Below are positions 21,962 through 30,248 of a stretch of 64,000 bases of DNA, piece after piece. This DNA is from Vibrio sp. VB16 (GTDB taxonomy: Bacteria > Pseudomonadota > Gammaproteobacteria > Enterobacterales > Vibrionaceae), in assembly GCF_015594925.2 (NCBI RefSeq), contig NZ_CP087590.1, positions 3,572,986-3,636,985 of the forward strand. Reading direction: 5' to 3'. Positions within the stretch are counted from its first letter, which is position 1; each line of letters starts with the position of its first letter. The translations under genes and the position numbers were made by a program. The notes beneath the pieces are model-generated. The model was given only the letters and a program-made list of their open reading frames with translations, did no database searches and was not told where the DNA came from.

Positions 21962-23242
21962 ATGAATGTTCGTGCAGCCGCAGCCACCGTTCTTTTCCAA
22001 GTCGTAGATAAAGGTCAATCTTTATCTACTGCTCTTCCTGCCGCCCAACAAACCATAAAGCCACGAGACCATGCCTTACTACAAGAAATTTGCTATGGCT
22101 CGCTTCGCTACTTACCAAGGCTCGAAACCATTGCAAATAAACTAATGGATAACCCTTTAAAAGGGAAAAAGCGAGTGTTCCATCATTTGGTGTTAGTTGG
22201 AATTTACCAACTTAGTTTTATGCGCATTCCTGCGCATGCGGCCGTTGGCGAGACAGTAGAAGCAACAAAAAACCTTAAAGGACAAAGCCTAAGCGGCCTT
22301 ATCAATGCAGTCTTAAGAAGCTACCAAAGAAATCAACAAGAGTTAGACCTGTTCGCTGTAAGCAATGACGCTGGAAAATATGGCCACCCAGGTTGGCTAC
22401 TTAAGCTACTGAAAGGCGCCTACCCTGATAACTGGGAATCGATTGTTGAAGCTAATAACAGCAAGGCACCAATGTGGTTAAGAGTAAACGAAGCGCATCA
22501 CAGTAGAGATGAATATTTAGCTTTATTAAAGAATGAAGAGATCAATGCAACCATTCACCCTCATGCGAGAAATGCATTAAAACTAGAAAAACCAACGGAT
22601 GTCAGCAACCTCCCAGGGTTTGATCAAGGTTGGGTTTCCGTTCAAGATGCGGCAGCACAGCTATCGGTCGATTTCTTAAATCCACAAGAAAATGAACTCA
22701 TTCTTGATTGTTGCGCCGCTCCAGGTGGAAAAACGGCTCATATATTAGAGCGTATCAAAAACAGTCAAGTTGTCGCCATAGATTCCGATGAATATCGGCT
22801 AAAAAGGGTTTACGAAAACCTTGACCGACTAAACCTAAATGCAAAAGTGATATGCGGTGATGCTCGTAAGCCAGAAGAATGGTGGACAGGTAAAAAGTTT
22901 GACCGCATCCTTTTAGATGCTCCCTGTTCGGCAACCGGCGTTATTCGACGTCACCCTGACATTAAATGGTTACGTCGAGCCAATGATATTGTGGCTTTAG
23001 CACAACTTCAAAGTGAGATTATCGACGCTATGTGGCAACAACTTAAAACAGGTGGCACAATGGTTTATGCTACCTGTTCAATTACCCCACAAGAAAACAG
23101 TGAACAAGTAATCGGTTTTTTAAAAAGAACGAATAATGCTGAGCTTATCGGCTCTGATATTGAAAGCCCGGGACGACAAATTCTTCCCGGGGAAGAAGAT
23201 ATGGACGGTTTTTATTATGCCGTACTAAAAAAGAATGCCTAA
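21962..23242 (+). CDS. rsmB: 16S rRNA m5C967 methyltransferase
   Basis: 426 residues with the N-terminal NusB-like domain (residues 1-140) and a SAM methyltransferase domain. SAM loop DCCAAPGGKTAHILE at about 247-261, the releasing cysteine in LLDAPCSATGVIRRHPDIKW near 318-337, and the catalytic cysteine in YATCSITPQENSEQV near 370. It methylates cytosine 967 of 16S rRNA. It follows the def-fmt terminator by about 75 bases and probably has its own promoter. Confidence 0.96.
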   Translation: MNVRAAAATVLFQVVDKGQSLSTALPAAQQTIKPRDHALLQEICYGSLRYLPRLETIANKLMDNPLKGKKRVFHHLVLVGIYQLSFMRIPAHAAVGETVEATKNLKGQSLSGLINAVLRSYQRNQQELDLFAVSNDAGKYGHPGWLLKLLKGAYPDNWESIVEANNSKAPMWLRVNEAHHSRDEYLALLKNEEINATIHPHARNALKLEKPTDVSNLPGFDQGWVSVQDAAAQLSVDFLNPQENELILDCCAAPGGKTAHILERIKNSQVVAIDSDEYRLKRVYENLDRLNLNAKVICGDARKPEEWWTGKKFDRILLDAPCSATGVIRRHPDIKWLRRANDIVALAQLQSEIIDAMWQQLKTGGTMVYATCSITPQENSEQVIGFLKRTNNAELIGSDIESPGRQILPGEEDMDGFYYAVLKKNA

Positions 23243-23301
23243 TAAACTAATTTATATGCATTAACAACGACATATTGGCTTTTTAAAGAGATGGCACAGT
23301 T

Positions 23302-24678
23302 ATGAAAATCATTATTCTTGGAGCAGGTCAGGTTGGTGGCACACTCGCTGAAAATTTAGTGGGTGAAAATAACGATATCACCATCGTAGACAAAAACAGT
23401 GATCGCTTAAGGGAGCTTCAAGATAAATACGATTTACGAGTAGTCAATGGACACGCCAGTCACCCGAACACGTTACGCGAAGCCGGTGCTCAAGATGCGG
23501 ACATGCTAGTGGCCGTGACCAACTCTGACGAAACCAATATGGCGGCTTGTCAGATTGCATTCACTATTTTTAATACACCCAATCGAATCGCTCGTATCCG
23601 TTCTCCTGAATATTTGAAAGAGAAAGAAACACTCTTCCACTCTGGCGCCGTACCAGTTGATCATTTAATTGCTCCTGAAGAGCTCGTGACTAGCTACATC
23701 GAACGTCTAATCCAGTACCCTGGCGCACTGCAAGTTGTCAGTTTTGCTGATAAGAAAGTAAGTTTGGTGGCAGTTAAAGCCTATTATGGTGGCCCTCTCG
23801 TTGGTAACGCACTTTCCACTCTGCGCGATCACATGCCTCATATAGATACGCGTGTCGCCGCTATTTTCAGACAAGGTCGACCTATCAGACCTCAAGGTAC
23901 AACCATAATAGAAGCGGATGATGAAGTATTCTTCGTAGCGGATAGCTATCATATTCGTTCTATTATGAGTGAGCTACAACGACTCGAGAAGCCCTACAGA
24001 CGTATTATGATCGTTGGTGGAGGTAATATCGGCTCTTCTCTAGCAAAACGATTAGAGCTTGATTACAGTGTGAAACTAATCGAACGCAGTTTAGCTCGAG
24101 CAGAAAAATTATCGGAAGAACTAGAAAAAACCATCGTATTTTGTGGTGATGCTGCCGACCAAGAACTGTTGATTGAAGAAAACATCGATCAGGTGGATGT
24201 TTTCATTGCGTTAACTAATGAAGACGAAACCAACATTATGTCTGCCATGTTAGCAAAACGTATGGGTGCAAAAAAAGTAATGGTACTCATCCAACGTGGC
24301 GCTTATGTTGACCTCGTTCAGGGAGGCAATATTGATGTGGCTATTTCACCTCAACAGGCTACAATTTCGGCTCTATTAACTCACGTAAGGCGTGCCGATA
24401 TTGTTAACGTATCTTCATTAAGACGCGGAGCAGCGGAAGCCATTGAAGCCATTGCGCACGGAGATGAAACCACATCAAAGGTTGTTGGCAGACCAATAGG
24501 TCAATTAAAACTGCCCCCTGGTACCACAATAGGCGCAATTGTCCGTGGTGAAGAAGTAATGATTGCTCATGACAAAACGGTGATAGAGCAAGATGACCAC
24601 GTTGTTATGTTCCTTGTGGATAAAAAGTATGTTCCTGACGTTGAACTGCTTTTCCAACCTAGCCCGTTCTTTTTATAA
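23302..24678 (+). CDS. trkA: Trk potassium uptake regulatory subunit TrkA
   Basis: 458 residues with two RCK units, each an NAD-binding domain (KIIILGAGQVGGTLAENL at residues 2-19; IMIVGGGNIGSSLAKRL at about 235-251) followed by a TrkA-C domain. It is the cytoplasmic nucleotide-gated ring that controls the TrkH channel. The gene lies 19 bases before trkH, forming a trkAH operon; in E. coli trkA is next to rsmB as here but trkH is elsewhere. Confidence 0.96.
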   Translation: MKIIILGAGQVGGTLAENLVGENNDITIVDKNSDRLRELQDKYDLRVVNGHASHPNTLREAGAQDADMLVAVTNSDETNMAACQIAFTIFNTPNRIARIRSPEYLKEKETLFHSGAVPVDHLIAPEELVTSYIERLIQYPGALQVVSFADKKVSLVAVKAYYGGPLVGNALSTLRDHMPHIDTRVAAIFRQGRPIRPQGTTIIEADDEVFFVADSYHIRSIMSELQRLEKPYRRIMIVGGGNIGSSLAKRLELDYSVKLIERSLARAEKLSEELEKTIVFCGDAADQELLIEENIDQVDVFIALTNEDETNIMSAMLAKRMGAKKVMVLIQRGAYVDLVQGGNIDVAISPQQATISALLTHVRRADIVNVSSLRRGAAEAIEAIAHGDETTSKVVGRPIGQLKLPPGTTIGAIVRGEEVMIAHDKTVIEQDDHVVMFLVDKKYVPDVELLFQPSPFFL

Positions 24679-24696
24679 CTAGGCTAAGCGTTCATC

Positions 24697-26142
24697 ATGG
24701 TTAATTTTCGTCCAATTATGTTTGTTATAGGGTTAGTATTATCAAAACTAGCCTTGTTTATGTACATTCCAACACTGGTCGCATTCTTTTCTGGTACTGA
24801 CGGTTTTCTTGAGTTTGGCAAGGCGGTTGTCATCACGCATATCGCTGCATTTCTATGTATTTCGCTCGGTAAAACCGAACATTTCCGCCTTGGCGTAAGA
24901 GATATGTTTCTAATCACATCCTTGGTTTGGATGATAGCGAGCGTATTTGCAGCACTCCCTTTTGTGTTTATTAACCATATCAGCTTCACGGATGCTTATT
25001 TTGAGACGATGTCTGGCATTACAACAACAGGCTCTACCGTCTTAAGCGGCCTAGACAATATGGCGCCAAGTATACTGTTATGGCGCTCAACCCTTCAATG
25101 GTTAGGAGGAATTGGTTTCATTGTTATGGCGGTCGCTGTCTTGCCAATGTTAAATGTTGGTGGCATGAGGCTATTCCAGACAGAATCATCCGATTGGTCT
25201 GATAAAAGTTCACCTAGAGCAAAAACCGTCGCAAAAAATATTGTTGCTGTTTATCTTTCACTAACGGCAGCCTGCATCATTGGTTACTTAATCACTGGTA
25301 TGGATTTCTTTGATGCGGTAAATCATGGATTTACGACACTATCCACTGGTGGTTACTCAACATCGGATGGCTCAATGAACCATTTTTCTAATGGCGCTCA
25401 TTGGGTAGCGACATTATTTATGTTTCTCGGTGGCTTACCTTTTCTGCTCTTTGTTAGTGTATTACGAAACAAAACCTTTACCGCCCTCTATCTCGATGCT
25501 CAAGTTCGTGGATTTGCCCTGATATTTGTCATCGCTAGTGCGGTGATAGCCAGTTGGTTAATTGTACATAACGGCTACACTACATCGGATGCTATTCGCG
25601 TATCTATGTTCAATATCGTCTCTATTATTACAACCACAGGTTATGGGTTAGAGGACTTTACTGCATGGGGAGGACTACCTACCGTTCTCTTTGCTTTTTT
25701 AATGTTAGTAGGCGCTTGCTCCGGGTCTACCTCAGGTGGTATCAAAATATTTCGGTTCCAAATTGCGATGACGCTATTCAACAAACAGATGCTAAAGCTA
25801 ATCCATCCATCCGGTATATTTGTACAACGCTACAATAAACGTCCTGTAAGTGACGATATTGTCCGTTCAATGGTCGCATTTGGTATCACCTTTTTTGCAA
25901 CAATAATCATTATTGCGGGCTCTTTATCCGCTATAGGGTTAGATCCTATCACAAGCATTTCAGGTTCTATTACTGCCGTCGCAAATGTTGGCCCAGGCAT
26001 GGGGGACATAATCGGACCTACTGGAAATTTTGCGCCGTTGCCTGATTTGGCAAAATGGATACTCGGATTAGGAATGTTAATGGGGCGACTAGAAATACTC
26101 ACTATTCTTGTACTCTTCTTTCCTGCTTTTTGGCGCACGTAA
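24697..26142 (+). CDS. trkH: Trk potassium transporter membrane subunit TrkH
   Basis: 481 residues, a polytopic membrane protein with four MPM repeats that build the K+ pore. Filter-like turns are visible: SGITTTGSTVL, TTLSTGGYST, IITTTGYGLEDF and TAVANVGPGMG, plus the intramembrane loop GACSGSTSGGIK. It takes up potassium with TrkA. It ends 39 bases before the convergent trhA; no strong terminator is visible in that gap. Confidence 0.96.
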   Translation: MVNFRPIMFVIGLVLSKLALFMYIPTLVAFFSGTDGFLEFGKAVVITHIAAFLCISLGKTEHFRLGVRDMFLITSLVWMIASVFAALPFVFINHISFTDAYFETMSGITTTGSTVLSGLDNMAPSILLWRSTLQWLGGIGFIVMAVAVLPMLNVGGMRLFQTESSDWSDKSSPRAKTVAKNIVAVYLSLTAACIIGYLITGMDFFDAVNHGFTTLSTGGYSTSDGSMNHFSNGAHWVATLFMFLGGLPFLLFVSVLRNKTFTALYLDAQVRGFALIFVIASAVIASWLIVHNGYTTSDAIRVSMFNIVSIITTTGYGLEDFTAWGGLPTVLFAFLMLVGACSGSTSGGIKIFRFQIAMTLFNKQMLKLIHPSGIFVQRYNKRPVSDDIVRSMVAFGITFFATIIIIAGSLSAIGLDPITSISGSITAVANVGPGMGDIIGPTGNFAPLPDLAKWILGLGMLMGRLEILTILVLFFPAFWRT

Positions 26143-26181
26143 ACTAAGGTTTATAAATAAAACAACTCTTATTGATAATCG

Positions 26182-26835
26182 CTAACTTGGATCAACATAA
26201 TAGTAGATAGAAAGGAAGTGACATACGCACCCAGCCAAAACAAAACCATGCCAAATAGCGTGATTGAATGGTATTTTCTTAGCCACATAAAAAATAACGC
26301 CTAAAGAATAGACCACGCCTCCAACAGCCAATAGCGCTAATCCACCTATATCGATATTCATCGCTAGCTGATAAATCACAATTAGCGATAACCACCCCAT
26401 CGTAAGATAAATCCAAAGAGACAGTTTTTCGAATCGATAGACAAAGGCAAACTTAAAGATAATCCCAAACAAGGCTATCGCCCAAATAACAGCCATTAAG
26501 CCAATTGCTAATGGGGTTCTTAAACTTACTAATAAGAAGGGTGTATAACTGCCAGCAATGAGTAAATAAATAGCACAATGATCAAAGGTCTTAAGTGCTC
26601 GCTTGGTTTTTTGATATGGGATAGAGTGATACAACGTTGAGGCCAAAAAAAGCACAATAATGCTAGCACCATAAAGACTCATGCTAATTATCGTTAATGC
26701 ATCTGCATTGTTCTCAACGGCTTTTGTTATTAGAAAATAGGACCCAACGACACCAAAAATGATCCCAAGACCATGGGACACACTATTCGCGATCTCCTCC
26801 CATACACTGTATTCATTTTCTGGTTTAGTCGACAT
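26182..26835 (-). CDS. trhA: PAQR-family membrane protein TrhA (hemolysin III homologue)
   Basis: 217 residues with seven hydrophobic segments. Family features include EEIANSVSHGLGIIFG at residues 12-27, STLYHSIPY near 66-74, DHCAIYLLIAGSYTPFLL near 85-102 and HAIWHGFVLAGCVCHFLSI at the end, giving the Ser/His/Asp/His metal-site residues. Members were called hemolysin III, but current work links them to membrane energetics and fluidity. The start codon lies in a possible 10-pair hairpin, and an 18-base palindrome resembling a FabR operator is 47 bases upstream. Confidence 0.9.
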   Translation of the reverse strand: MSTKPENEYSVWEEIANSVSHGLGIIFGVVGSYFLITKAVENNADALTIISMSLYGASIIVLFLASTLYHSIPYQKTKRALKTFDHCAIYLLIAGSYTPFLLVSLRTPLAIGLMAVIWAIALFGIIFKFAFVYRFEKLSLWIYLTMGWLSLIVIYQLAMNIDIGGLALLAVGGVVYSLGVIFYVAKKIPFNHAIWHGFVLAGCVCHFLSIYYYVDPS

Positions 26836-26875
26836 ACTTCAGCTTCTTTATAAGGCTAGAATACCGAAGTATGTC
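26831..26875 (-). promoter_or_regulatory. Hairpin enclosing the trhA start codon
   Basis: GACATACTTC (26831-26840) and GAAGTATGTC (26866-26875) are perfect 10-base inverted repeats. In the mRNA the trhA AUG is part of the 3' arm, and any ribosome site would be in the 25-base loop. It could regulate initiation; it could also be chance. Confidence 0.5.
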
Positions 26876-26881
26876 ACATTA

Positions 26882-26899
26882 AGCTTACACGTGTAAGCT
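26882..26899. promoter_or_regulatory. 18-base palindrome, FabR-like operator
   Basis: AGCTTACACGTGTAAGCT is a perfect palindrome between spo0M and trhA. It resembles the FabR operator (AGCGTACA..TGTACGCT type, from memory). From memory, phylogenetic footprinting in E. coli placed such sites before fabA, fabB and yqfA, and YqfA is the TrhA homologue. No T-run follows, so a terminator is less likely. Confidence 0.7.
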
Positions 26900-26935
26900 G
26901 AATTTGTTGGCATTGTTTGATAATTGAGACAATAT

Positions 26936-27739
26936 TTAACTTGTCGAAACCAAATACTCTATCACCAGTTTACCGGCCTCACTGCCTTCTGTTCCTTTAG
27001 GTATCAATAAATTTCTCTTTATTTTTCCTGCACCTAAAAGGTTTGAAAGCATACCTCCCAGCCCTTGCTTCTGACGATCAATCTCAAACCAAAGTTCGAG
27101 TGCATCATCATGCTGATAAGCCACAATTTCCAGTTCTCTCCAGCGACCATGAAACTGACCTGTAGTAGGCACAAGTTCGAATTCTTGAACAAATGGGAGA
27201 TCAAACCCTTTCGTCGCTTCACACTCCACCTGCCGAATACGCAAACCTTCTTCTTCAAGAGCAGAAAATACGCCATCCAAAATAGGGGTTGGTCTTACCG
27301 TTAAAATATCCTTATCGGTAGGATCTTTAGCCAAGGAAATATCTAGCCCTGTTTCCAACCAAACTTTGGTATCTCCTATTGTTACCGGAGTATTGGCAGG
27401 TAAATCTAACTCGATATCAAAGCTCCTTTGTTGCCCAGATTCAATAGTAAAAGAATAAGGAAGCTTCCAACTCGCCAAAACATAATCGCGGGGAACACGC
27501 CTCATTCTTCCCACATAGTTATCACTTTTACTTTTATCATTGTCTGCAGGAACTTCGTCGATATACCGACAATAGATTTTCAGATCTATATTATCGATAT
27601 CCTGAGGGGTAGAACCACCATAGACCTCGATTACAATCTTCGCTTTTTCACCTGGAATTAGGAATTCTTGCTGTAAGATTGAGTCAACTCTCGCTGAACC
27701 GACACCGAAACTGGCTAAAGTTTTTTTAAGAAACGACAT
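26936..27739 (-). CDS. Spo0M-like arrestin-fold protein
   Basis: 267 residues matching the sporulation-control protein Spo0M family, which also occurs in non-sporulating bacteria such as vibrios. It begins MSFLKKTLASFGVGSARVDS, followed by two beta-rich arrestin-like domains: GEKAKIVIEVYGGSTPQDID (residues 32-51) and YSFTIESGQQRSFDIELDLP. No signal peptide or membrane segment is present. Function in Gram-negatives is unknown. An AAGGAG-like site (from plus-strand CTCCTT at 27746) is 8-9 bases before the ATG. Confidence 0.82.
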   Translation of the reverse strand: MSFLKKTLASFGVGSARVDSILQQEFLIPGEKAKIVIEVYGGSTPQDIDNIDLKIYCRYIDEVPADNDKSKSDNYVGRMRRVPRDYVLASWKLPYSFTIESGQQRSFDIELDLPANTPVTIGDTKVWLETGLDISLAKDPTDKDILTVRPTPILDGVFSALEEEGLRIRQVECEATKGFDLPFVQEFELVPTTGQFHGRWRELEIVAYQHDDALELWFEIDRQKQGLGGMLSNLLGAGKIKRNLLIPKGTEGSEAGKLVIEYLVSTS

Positions 27740-27918
27740 TACCTTACTCCTTTAGAAAACATCTTATTCATACTAACCACTCTAGACCAAAAAAACTCAC
27801 CACAAAATAGCAAAATAGAACTAACCACACTATTTCCAACTAATTAGTGTTTAAAAAAACAACTATTTTTTGAACCATATCTCGATAAGATCCTATCTGA
27901 GTGATATTATTTATAACG

Positions 27919-28061
27919 ATATGCAACGCATATTGTTATTCCTGATTATTTGTTGGAATGGTTTACACCAAAGAGATTTATCTCGTAAATAATCAGGCCA
28001 TTAACTTGGCAAAGGAGTTGCCTGACTGTTAGGTATTTTGATGCGACCAACATCCGTCAGG
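27919..28061 (+). promoter_or_regulatory. Highly structured leader before the 55-codon gene
   Basis: Four inverted repeats follow one another: ATATGC/GCATAT (27919-27933), CCTGATTATTT/AAATAATCAGG (27941-27951 and 27987-27997, 11 perfect pairs), GGCAA/TTGCC around AGGAG (28008-28022), and CCTGAC..GTT.GGT / ACCAAC..GTCAGG (28021-28061), whose loop holds the ATG at 28041. No known RNA family was recognised. Confidence 0.5.
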
Positions 28062-28208
28062 TTTTCACGCACCACTAGAAGCGTGTCTCTACGTCGTTGT
28101 GGAGCTGTTTCAGCACCGATGGCTAAAGCGCCAACCTCTGCAAAGAGTCTGGTAGAAAAAAAAGCAATCAGTAAGCAGCATGATCAACAAATCATCCAAG
28201 CGGCATAA
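28041..28208 (+). CDS. Unrecognised 55-residue basic protein
   Basis: A short frame beginning MRPTSVRFSRTTRSVSLRRC and ending HDQQIIQAA, rich in Arg and Lys, with no signal peptide or membrane helix. Support for a real gene: it lies between a structured leader and a strong terminator only 2 bases after its stop, and no other gene uses that terminator. The ribosome site is weak (AGG, 7 bases upstream) and lies in a possible hairpin stem. I do not recognise the product; the transcript could instead be a small regulatory RNA with an incidental frame. Confidence 0.5.
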   Translation: MRPTSVRFSRTTRSVSLRRCGAVSAPMAKAPTSAKSLVEKKAISKQHDQQIIQAA

Positions 28209-28209
28209 C

Positions 28210-28242
28210 AAAAAAGCGCAGTCTTAATCTCTGCGCTTTTTT
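28210..28242 (+). terminator. Terminator after the 55-codon gene
   Basis: AAAAAAGCGCAG, 9-base loop, CTGCGCTTTTTT. A 12-pair stem ending in U's, usable in both directions; it begins right after the small gene's stop. Confidence 0.93.
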
Positions 28243-28300
28243 CTTTCCACTCTATTTGATAACGTGCACTGTACATCAATAAAAAAGTTGTGGAGAAATC

Positions 28301-28567
28301 ATGAAGTGTCACCGAGTTAATGAGGTAATTGAGTTACTTCACCCTGAATGGCAAAAAGACCCAGAGACTAATCTGATTCCATTTATCCTTAAACTATGTA
28401 AAGAAGCCGGTTATAACGGTAAATTGGACGATCTCACCGATGATGTTCTGATCTATCACCTTAAGATGAGAAACAGCAACAAAAATGAGATGATCCCTGG
28501 CCTTGCCAAAGATCAGGAAAATGACTTCAAAACAGCGATATTAAAGGCCCGTGGAATAATTAAATAG
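28301..28567 (+). CDS. yihD: YihD family protein (DUF1040)
   Basis: 88 residues, the same length and pattern as E. coli YihD: MKCHRVNEVIELLHPEWQKD, then LDDLTDDVLIYHLKMRNS and the end DFKTAILKARGIIK. Small cytoplasmic protein of unknown function. It has its own terminator 23 bases after the stop. In E. coli yihD also sits just before srkA-dsbA; here ccoG is placed between. Confidence 0.95.
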   Translation: MKCHRVNEVIELLHPEWQKDPETNLIPFILKLCKEAGYNGKLDDLTDDVLIYHLKMRNSNKNEMIPGLAKDQENDFKTAILKARGIIK

Positions 28568-28590
28568 GCCAACTGGAAAGAAGAATGTAG

Positions 28591-28614
28591 AGCGACACAA
28601 GTGTGTCGCTTTTT
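28591..28614 (+). terminator. Terminator after yihD
   Basis: AGCGACAC, loop AAGT, GTGTCGCT, followed by TTTTTG. Perfect 8-pair stem. Confidence 0.92.
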
Positions 28615-28769
28615 TGTTTCTAGATCACAATTTTTGTTAAAAATAGACATCAATAAAGAAACCGATTTGTTAAGGGATATATAATCGTCGTCTAATAAAT
28701 ACTAAAAGCATAAAAAGTAATGTCATATAAGTACGTATCGCTTAATCAAAAGCCCAAAAAGGAACATTC

Positions 28770-30188
28770 ATGAGTCAAGATAAAATAGACATAAAAGATG
28801 TGACTCCCAAAACATTTAACCCTAAAACCCATAAGGGCAAAAAAGATAGATTTAATCCTAGTGATGGTATTTATGTACGAGAAAGCAAAGGAACCTTTCA
28901 AAAACTAAGGCGCTATGGCGCTTGGTTTTTACTCCTATTATTCGGATTGGTTCCTTGGATACCATACGGTGAAAGACAAGCTATATTGCTTGATATTGGC
29001 AATCAACAATTCAATTTTTTTGGTACCACCTTATACCCACAAGATTTAACCTTGCTTGCACTCTTATTCATGATAGCGGCATTTGGCTTGTTTTTTATTA
29101 CGACATTTTTAGGCCGAGTATGGTGTGGTTACCTCTGTCCCCAAACCGTTTGGACATTTATGTATATCTGGTTTGAAGAAAAACTAGAGGGAGCGGCAAA
29201 TAAAAGGCGAAAACAAGATGGCGGTAAGATGACATCAAACCTTCTGCTGCGAAAAACCATCAAACACATAGCTTGGCTTGGTATTGCTCTCGTTACTGGA
29301 TTCACTTTCGTTGGGTACTTCGTCCCTATTAAAGATCTTGTGGTCGACTTCTTAACGCTAAATACGACATTCTGGGCCGGTTTTTGGGTTATATTTTTTG
29401 CGATATGTACTTACGCAAATGCAGCTTGGATGCGATCTATTGTCTGTATTCACATGTGCCCTTACGCTCGCTTCCAATCCGCAATGTTTGATAAAGATAC
29501 TTTTATTGTCGGTTATAACCAAGAACGCGGAGAATCTAGAGGCCCTCGCCCACGTAAGGCTGACCCGAAAAAACTAGGGTTAGGTGACTGTATTGATTGT
29601 GACTTGTGTGTCCAAGTTTGCCCAACAGGCATTGATATACGCGATGGACTTCAATATGAATGTATCAACTGTGGTGCATGTATTGATATTTGTAATCAAA
29701 CAATGGATCGTATGGGTTATGAAAAGAATTTAATCAGTTATACCTCAGAGCATAAATTGTCTGGTAAACAAACGAAAGTGATGCGACCGAAACTAATAGG
29801 TTACGGCGGTATCATGGTATTAATGCTTGTCTTGTTTGCCCTTCAAATTGCCAGTGTAGAACCCGCTGGAATGAGTGTATTAAGAGACAGAAACCAACTG
29901 TTTAAAGTCAATTCCGAAGGCTATGTCGAGAACACCTATAACCTAAAAATAATAAACAAAACTCAGCAACTACAGAACTACTCTCTGGATGTAACGGGTC
30001 TAAATGATATTACTTGGTACGGAAACCAGACCATTCAAGTCCAACCAGGTGAAGTTGTCAACTTACCAATAAGCTTAGGAGTAGCAACTGAAAACTTAAG
30101 CTCTCCTGTTGCTACGATTCAGTTTATACTCACCGATAGTAACCAATTTACTGTCGAAGTTGAGAGCAGGTTTGTTAAAAAACTGTAA
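28770..30188 (+). CDS. ccoG: Cytochrome oxidase assembly ferredoxin-like protein CcoG
   Basis: 472 residues of the CcoG/RdxA/FixG family, thought to reduce copper for cbb3 oxidase assembly. Several membrane helices (about residues 48-66, 87-110, 165-185, 200-220, 345-365), the periplasm-edge motif GRVWCGYLCPQTVW (about 118-131), and two 4Fe-4S motifs: CIDCDLCVQVCP (about 274-285) and CINCGACIDICN (about 301-312). The C-terminal 110 residues form an Ig-like FixG domain. No cbb3 oxidase genes are in the window. Confidence 0.94.
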   Translation: MSQDKIDIKDVTPKTFNPKTHKGKKDRFNPSDGIYVRESKGTFQKLRRYGAWFLLLLFGLVPWIPYGERQAILLDIGNQQFNFFGTTLYPQDLTLLALLFMIAAFGLFFITTFLGRVWCGYLCPQTVWTFMYIWFEEKLEGAANKRRKQDGGKMTSNLLLRKTIKHIAWLGIALVTGFTFVGYFVPIKDLVVDFLTLNTTFWAGFWVIFFAICTYANAAWMRSIVCIHMCPYARFQSAMFDKDTFIVGYNQERGESRGPRPRKADPKKLGLGDCIDCDLCVQVCPTGIDIRDGLQYECINCGACIDICNQTMDRMGYEKNLISYTSEHKLSGKQTKVMRPKLIGYGGIMVLMLVLFALQIASVEPAGMSVLRDRNQLFKVNSEGYVENTYNLKIINKTQQLQNYSLDVTGLNDITWYGNQTIQVQPGEVVNLPISLGVATENLSSPVATIQFILTDSNQFTVEVESRFVKKL

Positions 30189-30205
30189 CTTAGCAAAACA
30201 ATCAG

Positions 30206-30232
30206 AAAAAGGGCTCTAAAGGGCCCTTTTTT
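30206..30232 (+). terminator. Terminator after ccoG
   Basis: AAAAAGGGC, short loop, GCCCTTTTTT. It stands between ccoG and srkA, so srkA needs its own start or readthrough. Confidence 0.85.
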
Positions 30233-30248
30233 ATTTCTGGATCCATTT

